A stretch of DNA of 62,134 nucleotides from IMG/VR virus record IMGVR_UViG_3300037264_004886, positions 1 to 62,134 of that record. The stretch is one strand, 5' to 3'. This stretch comes from a virus. Positions within the stretch are counted from its first letter, which is position 1. Each line of letters starts with the position of its first letter. The position numbers were made by a program, and so were the translations under genes. The notes beneath the pieces are model-generated. The model had not been told where the DNA came from and made no database searches. It saw nothing but the letters and a program-made list of their open reading frames with translations. This document shows positions 16,565-22,992 of the stretch, one piece after another.

Positions 16565-16957
16565 TTAGGCATTGAGTTTAGTATTCAAACACCAACAACA
16601 CAAATAGTAACAATTGTGAATTAGGCATTGAACGAAAACCCCAACTTAGGCATCGAACCAAAATCCCCACTTAGGCATTTCCCCAAACCCCCCTACTTAG
16701 GCATCGACATCTCTTAGGCATTTACCCCCAGGATGCCCGGGGCGCGGGCATTGGTCGGGATCTCCTAGAGATCTCTATGAGACGCCCCCCAGGAGCAGCC
16801 GGTCCGCGAGACCCAGATGATCGCCCCAGCAGGAGCCGCACACTATTACATCAAGCCCGCGGAACCGCAGCCACACATACATAAGACCCAGCTGATCACC
16901 CAGGTATCAAGGCAACTATACTTTAATTAAAACAAGACTGGTTGTCTTAGGCATTGA
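16565..16957 (+). repeat. Iteron cluster A: TTAGGCATTGA
   Basis: Seven copies of TTAGGCAT (extended TTAGGCATYGA in five) in one orientation, starting at 16565, 16621, 16646, 16671, 16697, 16714 and 16947. A second cluster in mainly inverse orientation lies at 21932-22102. Confidence 0.85.
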
Positions 16958-17000
16958 GTTGCTGGACCCCGGGCACCAGGGGTTCTAGAAATCTCTAGGA

Positions 17001-17122
17001 AACGTGCTACGAAAATTCAGTTTCGTTGTACTTGTTGCTACGAAAGTTAAAAATCGTAGCACTTGTTGTTACGAGATTTTTTGTTTGTTTTACTTGTTGC
17101 TACAAAAATCTGGTTTTGTCGC
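17001..17122. repeat. Four tandem 31-bp dyad repeats
   Basis: ACTTGTTG starts at 17030, 17061 and 17092 (31-bp period), with a related first unit from about 17001. Units carry inverted arms: ACGAAA/TTTCGT, GCTACGA/TCGTAGC, a weak third, ACAAAA/TTTTGT. Arms change together between units, so the dyad rather than the sequence is kept. Confidence 0.65.
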
Positions 17123-17542
17123 AAGTCCTAAATTTCCAAAATAATATACATATTTTTCCTGATAACGTCATAGAGATTTCATAGAGATTGTAAATTTTTC
17201 CAAATTTTCCGATTTTTCTGAAATTTCAGATTGATCGGAAAAATACTCCAAAAAACGCTCCCGGCAGCACTTTTTTCGATTTTTTTGGAAAAAACCCATT
17301 TCTAGCAAATTTCTAGGAAATAGGCTAGCGTATACCCCCGTTTTGACCATAATAGCGGAAAATGAGGTTTTAGGTCACTTTTAGACCTTTCCGGGATATG
17401 GCAAAAAGCAACAATTTTTTTTTGTATACATTTTATGATTTTACCGATATAACCCAAAATCAAAAATACAAAATTTAGAAAAGGACCCGACCCCCAGGAT
17501 CAAGGCACCCCTTAACAGAATTGAATAGGATTAAAGAGGAAA

Positions 17543-17552
17543 GTATATATAG
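17543..17552 (+). promoter_or_regulatory. TATA box for the PCNA operon
   Basis: GTATATATAG preceded by purine-rich AAAGAGGAAA (BRE-like), about 55 bases before the ATG at 17603, giving a leader that includes a GGAG ribosome site. Confidence 0.6.
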
Positions 17553-17602
17553 AAATGAGATAGAGAGATAGATAACCCCAAAAAGGGTTAAGGAGAAAAG
17601 GA

Positions 17603-17764
17603 ATGTCAGAAAACACAACATCAGAAACCAAGAGCGTAAAGAACGTTGAACACACCCACACCCTTCAGTCAATGATCAGGACACGTCACAAGGTAGAGAA
17701 CATAATTATGATCTCGTTACTTGCCGCCGCGCTATCTGTATTCATATACTGGATTATTCATTAA
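17603..17764 (+). CDS. Small single-TM protein
   Basis: 53 aa; AAGGAG precedes the ATG. Polar N-terminus (1-33), one C-terminal TM helix (34-52), tail-anchored topology. First gene of the PCNA operon. Unknown function. Confidence 0.6.
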   Translation: MSENTTSETKSVKNVEHTHTLQSMIRTRHKVENIIMISLLAAALSVFIYWIIH

Positions 17765-17841
17765 TTTTTTCCCCTTTTTGAAATCACCCCGGACCGCACC
17801 CGGGAGGGGATATCCCCCACAAGGGGAAAGGTGAAACAAAA

Positions 17842-18786
17842 ATGTCAGAAGCACAAACAGAACCAATCTATGAGGGAATGATGCTCCCAGCAGGGCTGTC
17901 ACTCCCAACCGTACATATAGATGAATACCCTGATATCCCGGAAGAGGCTATCAACGAGACCCCCGCAGCGCCCGAGATCAAGGCAACCCTCACACCGGAA
18001 GCAACTATAACACAAGTCCTAAAATGTGTTATGACCGCCAGCCAGTACCACGAGATCTCAAAATCTCTTGCATCACTTGTACCTGAGTGCAGGATGCATA
18101 TCTCAGTACTCGGACTGAAGGTATTAGCTGTTGACAACGCTAATGTCGCGATGGTCCTCTATGATCAGTATGCCAATTCGTTTGAGACCTTCGAGACAGC
18201 GACTCAGAAGGACATCGGGATTGACATAAAGAAATGGTTGACCTTTGGAAAGAACGTACAGAAAAAATCCTTTGTGTGTTTTGACGTGATGGAACGCCAA
18301 GAGCCCCCAACGAAAGAGGGTAAACCGGGCGCCATATCACACAGGTACACCCTCAGCAGTGGAGGGACCGTTCAAACGTTCACAGGACTTGATACAAACA
18401 CAATCCGCAGGGACCCGAACCCGCCGACCATCACATTAAACACGTCTTTTCTAATTCACGCGGGGACCTTCATAGAGGCTATCAAGACCTGTAAGACTGT
18501 CAGCGATAAGATAGAGTTCTCATATGATGGCAAGGACAACCTGACAGCAATAGCCCAGGGTGACACCGATAAGATGGTGAAACAAATTTTGTTTAACCAG
18601 TCAATCGGACCCGCGTTCAATTCGTTATTCTCTCTGGATTATCTGGTTGACATCGCCAAGGCGATCCAGAACAAAAAGGAGGTTCTGGAAGTATCATTCA
18701 ATACTGATCGCCCCATCAGGATAAAACTGGTGAACTCAGAACGGGAAATCGTCTTTCTGCTAGCCCCCCGGATTCAGGCGGATTGA
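17842..18786 (+). CDS. pcn: DNA polymerase sliding clamp (PCNA)
   Basis: 314 aa; archaeal PCNA is about 245 aa, the surplus being an acidic, Pro-rich N-terminal extension of about 50 residues. Clear PCNA features: AVDNANVAMV at 96-105 (family VDPANVAMV), IGIDIKKW shortly after, and C-terminal FLLAPRIQAD (family YLLAPRIE). The ring tethers replication proteins to DNA. GGGGAAAGGTGA lies upstream of the ATG. No family B or D polymerase is encoded in this window, so the clamp must serve host polymerase or the PrimPol. It sits between the two iteron clusters, supporting a replication role. Confidence 0.9.
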   Translation: MSEAQTEPIYEGMMLPAGLSLPTVHIDEYPDIPEEAINETPAAPEIKATLTPEATITQVLKCVMTASQYHEISKSLASLVPECRMHISVLGLKVLAVDNANVAMVLYDQYANSFETFETATQKDIGIDIKKWLTFGKNVQKKSFVCFDVMERQEPPTKEGKPGAISHRYTLSSGGTVQTFTGLDTNTIRRDPNPPTITLNTSFLIHAGTFIEAIKTCKTVSDKIEFSYDGKDNLTAIAQGDTDKMVKQILFNQSIGPAFNSLFSLDYLVDIAKAIQNKKEVLEVSFNTDRPIRIKLVNSEREIVFLLAPRIQAD

Positions 18787-18787
18787 A

Positions 18788-18961
18788 ATGGAAACCTCTA
18801 AACTTTTTGTTGATCGGGACATCTATACTGGAGTTGTAACTATATCCCGTAAAATTGATATGGGCCCGAAAGTTTCGGTATGGATTTATGCCAACGAACT
18901 AGATGGATTTATCAAAAATATAAATTCATTCAAACCATCACCCATCATTGAGGTGGATTAA
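18788..18961 (+). CDS. Small hypothetical protein
   Basis: 57 aa, starting two bases after the PCNA stop and ending one base before the next ATG. Predicted beta-rich (VVTISRKI, VSVWIYANEL). Unrecognised. Confidence 0.55.
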   Translation: METSKLFVDRDIYTGVVTISRKIDMGPKVSVWIYANELDGFIKNINSFKPSPIIEVD

Positions 18962-19327
18962 ATGGTATCAAGGAAACAATGGGCAGAAAGACAGGAAACG
19001 ATTAATTGTTTCATATCAGAAGCACAAGCCGTCGGATCTCCTTTATCCGTAAGCGATATTGAAAATATTTGCGATAAACTTCACAGATATGAAACATCGC
19101 TTCACAGGATATCAGAAATACAATGTTGTATTGAGATGTCTGAAAAAGAGACCAAAAGACTTGATGAAAAAGAAGAGCGGATAAATCAGAAAGTTCGAGA
19201 CATCGCGGAACTGTTAAGATTTAAGGTGAGGTTCCAGGGAGACCCCCGCGGAGGCGCCATAAGGTTTATCCTCCCGTCAGGAAGATCAAACGGATGGGAC
19301 CTCGAGACATGGGGAATTTATTGGTGA
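18962..19327 (+). CDS. Coiled-coil hypothetical protein
   Basis: 121 aa. Residues about 45-90 form a charged coiled coil (EKETKRLDEKEERINQKVRD); the last 35 residues look globular (FILPSGRSNGW). No family recognised. Directly follows the preceding gene. Confidence 0.6.
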   Translation: MVSRKQWAERQETINCFISEAQAVGSPLSVSDIENICDKLHRYETSLHRISEIQCCIEMSEKETKRLDEKEERINQKVRDIAELLRFKVRFQGDPRGGAIRFILPSGRSNGWDLETWGIYW

Positions 19328-19333
19328 TAGGCT

Positions 19334-19480
19334 ATGTCAAACCACGAACAAATCAAAAAGTTATGGCAACCACGGGGACCCCTCCGAACATCGGAATTTA
19401 AGAGCCCCACAGGACTAAACGAAGAATTGAGACAGGTAACCGGATATCAACCCGCAAGAGTTGTAAGGTTCTGGAGGTAA
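19334..19480 (+). CDS. Small hypothetical protein
   Basis: 48 aa, basic, six bases after the preceding stop. No family recognised; support is operon packing and intact frame. Confidence 0.45.
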   Translation: MSNHEQIKKLWQPRGPLRTSEFKSPTGLNEELRQVTGYQPARVVRFWR

Positions 19481-19486
19481 GAGAAA

Positions 19487-19672
19487 ATGAGAACACACCC
19501 CACAAAAAAAGATTATGAAGACTGGTTAAACGATCTTGAAGCACCAGATAACGATCTCAAATCAAATGGAGGATTGATCCCAGACGGCGCAAAATATGGG
19601 ACGTGGATGAAACACCACGACCCAATCGCGTTTAATGTTGGATTTAACGAGTATGAACGCGAGGTAAGATAA
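19487..19672 (+). CDS. Small phage-type protein (YGTWMKxHDPIAF)
   Basis: 61 aa. The YGTWMKHHDPIAFNVGFNEY segment is like a motif common in small phage and plasmid proteins (YGxWLxxxDPxAFxxGYxEW). Function unknown. Confidence 0.6.
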   Translation: MRTHPTKKDYEDWLNDLEAPDNDLKSNGGLIPDGAKYGTWMKHHDPIAFNVGFNEYEREVR

Positions 19673-19673
19673 A

Positions 19674-20297
19674 ATGGATGAAGTTATCCCGACCACTCTA
19701 AAAAACTGGTTATCGTGGCACTCAGATGCCGGATATCAAGGCAAGATAGATTATATCCGGATATACACCACCCCGGAAAATAACGAGATGTTTTTTTTGC
19801 GACACATTGAAGAACATAAAAAAATCCGCACCGGAGGTATTCATAAAATTGAATATTCGATTATAACTCAGATCCCCGGATCGTGGAACGCAAACACCAG
19901 CTGGAAGCCGGAGAACTATTCATTTTGTAAAACCCTTATGGCATCACACCAGGTTATAAACCTACATTCCTGTGAAGCCGGCACCATTGAAACCGCGCTT
20001 AATTTATTCCTGATTAAAAAGGGGATAAAATTACATTTGGAATATTACGCCCGGAACGATTCAGATTTTACAAACGAAAAGTTAAACGGATATCACCCAG
20101 AATCAATTTATCTGCGATTTTTCGTTAAAGATAAACTGTTTGAATCATCTTGTACACATATACCCAATGCTGACTGTACACGGTATTTGTCACACGACCC
20201 GCGAGGGTATAACGTAAAAGCGCTGTTAATGGAAGCATACCCAGTGCCGGCACCAATTATAACAGGCTGTCAGCAACCCGCAGCAGTGGAGGCTTAA
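19674..20297 (+). CDS. Hypothetical protein
   Basis: 207 aa, soluble, mixed alpha/beta, with scattered Cys (CKT, CEAG, CTH, CTR). No family recognised. One base separates it from both neighbours, so it belongs to the PCNA operon. Confidence 0.65.
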   Translation: MDEVIPTTLKNWLSWHSDAGYQGKIDYIRIYTTPENNEMFFLRHIEEHKKIRTGGIHKIEYSIITQIPGSWNANTSWKPENYSFCKTLMASHQVINLHSCEAGTIETALNLFLIKKGIKLHLEYYARNDSDFTNEKLNGYHPESIYLRFFVKDKLFESSCTHIPNADCTRYLSHDPRGYNVKALLMEAYPVPAPIITGCQQPAAVEA

Positions 20298-20298
20298 G

Positions 20299-20526
20299 AT
20301 GGTTAATTGTTATTCAAAAGAGTATTTAGATACTCATGATATTATCGACAAATCGTTTTTTACCGGAGGATCAACAGACGCAAAAAAAGAGCGGGATATT
20401 TTAGCCCGACAGTTAAGAAAAGATGGTTATAAAGTAACCTGTAAAAAGTGGTCTTTTCCGGATATGGGCACAAAAGACAACTATACCCTTTATGCAGTAA
20501 AAGAAATCAAAAAGGAGATCATATAA
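20299..20526 (+). CDS. Small hypothetical protein
   Basis: 75 aa; DILARQLRKDGYKVTCKKWSF pattern of one helix then a beta strand is common in small viral proteins. Stop overlaps the next ATG. Unknown function. Confidence 0.6.
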   Translation: MVNCYSKEYLDTHDIIDKSFFTGGSTDAKKERDILARQLRKDGYKVTCKKWSFPDMGTKDNYTLYAVKEIKKEII

Positions 20527-20678
20527 TGTTGTGCCCAAAATGTAATAACCCCGGCGTCAAAAACGGAACCGTACACCTCCGGACCGCAGGAAAGCCACAC
20601 ACACACCAGCGCTATAAGTGCTCTGGTTGTTTTTACACGTGGAGAGCCCAGGAGGTGATCAAAAATGGACCCATATGA
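20526..20678 (+). CDS. Zinc-ribbon protein
   Basis: 50 aa from ATG 20526. CPKCNN and CSGCFYTWR form a C-x2-C...C-x2-C zinc ribbon like those of small transposon or transcription-linked proteins. AAGGAGA precedes the ATG. Confidence 0.7.
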   Translation: MLCPKCNNPGVKNGTVHLRTAGKPHTHQRYKCSGCFYTWRAQEVIKNGPI

Positions 20679-20865
20679 TGTTTATAACTCCGTTAATGAA
20701 ATAATGTGCAAAAAATGCAACCCCGCACAATTTAGAGAATGTAAAGACCAGATAGAAGATCTCCGATGTAGGAATATGATCCACTGTATGAAATTACTAA
20801 TAGAGATCAGATACCTACAATACCCCACGAAAATTATCAAAAAGAGGGAGACGATCAAGGCATGA
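20665..20865 (+). CDS. Small Cys-containing protein
   Basis: 66 aa; CKKC, CKD, CRN, CMK. Overlaps the previous gene by 14 bases and the next by 4. Unknown function. Confidence 0.5.
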   Translation: MDPYDVYNSVNEIMCKKCNPAQFRECKDQIEDLRCRNMIHCMKLLIEIRYLQYPTKIIKKRETIKA

Positions 20866-21059
20866 TATACCCCAATATGGTAACTTTCGGACCCCACGGA
20901 TTTTATGGCTCTTATTTCAATTCATTATCAAACAAGGCCATAAACTCTTTTTGCCGCAAGTGCCCGGATAACGGAGAATGCGAATTGACCAACGGTAGTA
21001 TGATAACCGACGGAATAGGGAAATTCCTTGACCGCGAATATCTACAGGAGAACTTTTAA
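20862..21059 (+). CDS. Small Cys-containing protein
   Basis: 65 aa with a CRKCPDNGEC cluster, likely metal-binding. Unknown function. Confidence 0.5.
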   Translation: MIYPNMVTFGPHGFYGSYFNSLSNKAINSFCRKCPDNGECELTNGSMITDGIGKFLDREYLQENF

Positions 21060-21060
21060 A

Positions 21061-21372
21061 ATGAAATTTAAATGTCGATGGTGCGGGAAAGAAATTGAGA
21101 TACCGCAATCAGAGCGGGCTAAACACGGTGATAAGAGATTTGATAATCATGAAGCAGAATGTTTCAAGGAAAAACATGGAGATATGATATCCTTTATGAA
21201 TGAGGGATGTAGTGAAGTATGTTTTCCAGATGATGTTTTTACCGACAAAGGGGAGAACGTCACAGAAATAATCCGGAGACTGCAAGCACAACTCGGAAGG
21301 ATACCAACAGAGAGCGAGACCATGGTGGAGATGGTGCACGCTCGCGCAATAAGGGGGGCAATGAAATTATGA
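21061..21372 (+). CDS. Zinc-finger protein
   Basis: 103 aa from the ATG at 21061. N-terminal MKFKCRWCGKEIEI, then H and C ligands (NHEAECF), forms a C2HC-type zinc finger; C-terminal half is helical. A GGAG site lies upstream. Unknown role. Confidence 0.6.
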   Translation: MKFKCRWCGKEIEIPQSERAKHGDKRFDNHEAECFKEKHGDMISFMNEGCSEVCFPDDVFTDKGENVTEIIRRLQAQLGRIPTESETMVEMVHARAIRGAMKL

Positions 21373-21566
21373 TCCCCGGTCTTTACTCCACACCTTTTTT
21401 TATTTTTTCTAATTCTGATGTTGATATGATCAGAATAGGGAACTGCGAGATGTACAAAGAGGATATAGCCCCCAGCGCCCCGGATTATCCCGAACTTCAC
21501 ATAACAGTCAGGACCGCTGAGATCGCGCAGGAGGGAAACCAAAAAATCGCTTATTGCACGTTTTAA
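21369..21566 (+). CDS. Small hypothetical protein
   Basis: 65 aa, last gene of the PCNA operon, ATG overlapping the upstream stop. No family recognised. Confidence 0.45.
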   Translation: MIPGLYSTPFFIFSNSDVDMIRIGNCEMYKEDIAPSAPDYPELHITVRTAEIAQEGNQKIAYCTF

Positions 21567-21931
21567 ACCCCTCTTTTGCACGTACCCTATATATCATACA
21601 CTTTTTTACACTTTCAACCCCCCGGGAGCCCCAGCGCCCCGCCGCGAGGCACCCGGACCGATGGCACAACCAATCTGTCAGGATATTCGTTTATCCACCT
21701 CACTATCTATCTCTGACAATCGATATACCCCCAGCGCACCAATACTAACCTATGCAAATGATCCGCAATGACTCCGAGATAGGTACACACCCGGACGAGC
21801 AGACAGATACAAGATGTTTCACCTTATACCCTGTCATATCTTCAATCAGGGACCCGCGCCCGAACAGGACCGCGAGCCCCGACCCCACGGCAGCGCCCCG
21901 CCCCAGACCAGGGCGACGGTCGCCCGGGGGT
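21567..21931. other. GC-rich non-coding stretch before iteron cluster B
   Basis: Rich in CCCC and GCGCCCC runs (for example around 21620-21660 and 21880-21930), unlike the AT-rich coding surroundings. No gene with support on either strand. It contains a short inverted repeat (GGGCGACGGTCGCCC, 21911-21925). Confidence 0.5.
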
Positions 21932-22102
21932 TCAATGCCTAACAGTTTCAAATGCCTAAGGGAAGTCAATGCCTAAGATGATCGCTTAGGCATTGATAAA
22001 AATCCCAGATAAATCTCCAATGCCTAACCTCACAAACAAAACCTTTTTTGTGAATGCCTAACCTTTAAATATTAACCATTACTATTTACCTTTCATGCCT
22101 AA
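21932..22102 (-). repeat. Iteron cluster B, inverted relative to cluster A
   Basis: ATGCCTAA (complement of TTAGGCAT) at about 21935, 21952, 21969, 22020, 22054 and 22095, plus one forward copy at 21986. Copies at 21966-21976 and 21986-21996 form a perfect 11-bp inverted pair around a 9-nt centre. The last copy contains the start codon of the gene at 22095. Confidence 0.85.
22063..22088 (+). promoter_or_regulatory. Promoter of the gene at 22095
   Basis: CCTTTAAATA (BRE/TATA) about 28 bases before the ATG and TACTATTTA at 22080-22088. It lies inside the iteron cluster, so iteron binding should repress or modulate it; the mRNA would be leaderless. Confidence 0.55.
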
Positions 22103-22487
22103 GTCAGACTTCAGAAAGATCCAACCAAAAGCACAGCAAGTAAAGAGTATCAACACCACCCTGGCGAAAACCCGTGCAGCCGGTTACGACACTCATGCAC
22201 ACGTTGACTCCCGTTTAACCCGCAGTGAAAACCTCCGGAACATCCAGAAACTCACGGGCACCGGCACCCGGCACCGCGGGCTTGAAGAGTTCCAGCAACA
22301 GACAGCCGAAGCGAAACGCGCCCGGGCACTCCGGAAACAACCACTACGACAGACCTCAGTTAGTAACGAACACTTTGATTTGATGTATCAGGCAATGCGC
22401 CCGGGCAAACGGTTCTCGGCTTCGGGACATCGCTATTACGAGCGGCGCAGCAACAGGACTGATAAAAATCCATCGTTACGGATTTAA
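22095..22487 (+). CDS. Basic protein with SAxGxxYYExRxNRxD motif
   Basis: 130 aa, Arg/Gln-rich, helical. C-terminal GKRFSASGHRYYERRSNRTD matches the small protein at 15207-15386. Its start codon lies in an iteron copy (ATGCCTAA), so it may control its own expression; whether it is the iteron-binding protein is inference. It overlaps the convergent gene by 12 bases. Confidence 0.65.
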   Translation: MPKSDFRKIQPKAQQVKSINTTLAKTRAAGYDTHAHVDSRLTRSENLRNIQKLTGTGTRHRGLEEFQQQTAEAKRARALRKQPLRQTSVSNEHFDLMYQAMRPGKRFSASGHRYYERRSNRTDKNPSLRI

Positions 22488-22679
22488 CAATACTTTTTTT
22501 ATTGTAAGACCCAAAGATTTTGCTTTTTGTCTCACATTACAATTTGATCTGTTGTTTAGATACGGAAGAATTTCTTTCAATGGAAATTTACCATAATATC
22601 TCTGTAAAGTATCTATTTCATCGTCTGACCAATAATGAGGGGATTTTTGTTTGTTTTCCAACTCTTGTATGATTGCCAT
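22476..22679 (-). CDS. Myb/SANT-like DNA-binding protein
   Basis: 67 aa. WSDDEIDTLQRYYGKFPLKEILPYL plus RQKAKSLGL is the tri-helical Myb/GcrA-like domain seen in phage regulators. TATA box CTTTATATAA lies about 25 bases upstream on the minus strand. Probable transcription regulator. Confidence 0.7.
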   Translation of the reverse strand: MAIIQELENKQKSPHYWSDDEIDTLQRYYGKFPLKEILPYLNNRSNCNVRQKAKSLGLTIKKVLLNP

Positions 22680-22992
22680 ATGTTTGTATATGTTGTGAGG
22701 TTATATAAAGTTTGTTGTGAAAAAGATACTTTTTTATACTTTACCACCAATTAAGGTTTTAATGAACGGTGTATGTGTTTTTGTGTTAAAACCAACCAAT
22801 CTTGTTTTTGAATCAAGAGAAAAATCTCTTAATGTAGTTAATGTAGTAAATGTAGAAAATTAACATAATTCACATACCCTATATAATTTAACGTCGCGTA
22901 TACGACGTTAAATTAAAGGGTCTGTAAACAACAAACACTAGGTGAATTTAGTGCGTTTACGCAACTTACTCACTTATGTCTTTTAAAAAGAG
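22680..22992. other. AT-rich intergenic region with tandem and inverted repeats
   Basis: No gene. AATGTAG-type 9-bp tandem repeats at 22831-22857 (AATGTAGTT, AATGTAGTA, AATGTAGAA) and a perfect 12-bp inverted repeat AATTTAACGTCG/CGACGTTAAATT (22885-22914) around CGTATA. It follows the PrimPol gene and precedes the Myb-like gene, so terminator, operator or origin roles are all possible. Confidence 0.6.

Larger units (their letters stand above)
16363..17602. other. Non-coding 1.2-kb region, candidate origin
   Basis: No convincing gene. It contains recombinase operators (16385-16421), seven TTAGGCAT iterons (16565-16957), short palindromes around TAGAGATCTCTA (near 16765) and CTAGAAATCTCTAG (near 16984), four 31-bp dyad repeats (17001-17122), an AT-rich stretch to 17460 and a promoter at 17543. 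This density of repeats is what a replication origin or partition site looks like. Confidence 0.6.

Noticed and set aside
17001-17122. CRISPR array
   Set aside because: Repeats abut with a 31-bp period and no unique spacers; no cas genes apart from a Cas4-like nuclease in a phage recombination module.
17168-17350. 60-aa minus-strand frame in the 1.2-kb non-coding region
   Set aside because: AT-rich, no ribosome site or promoter, no family, isolated among repeats.
21745-21976. 74-aa frames on both strands in the GC-rich stretch
   Set aside because: GC-rich sequence keeps frames open by chance; no start signals and overlapping iterons.
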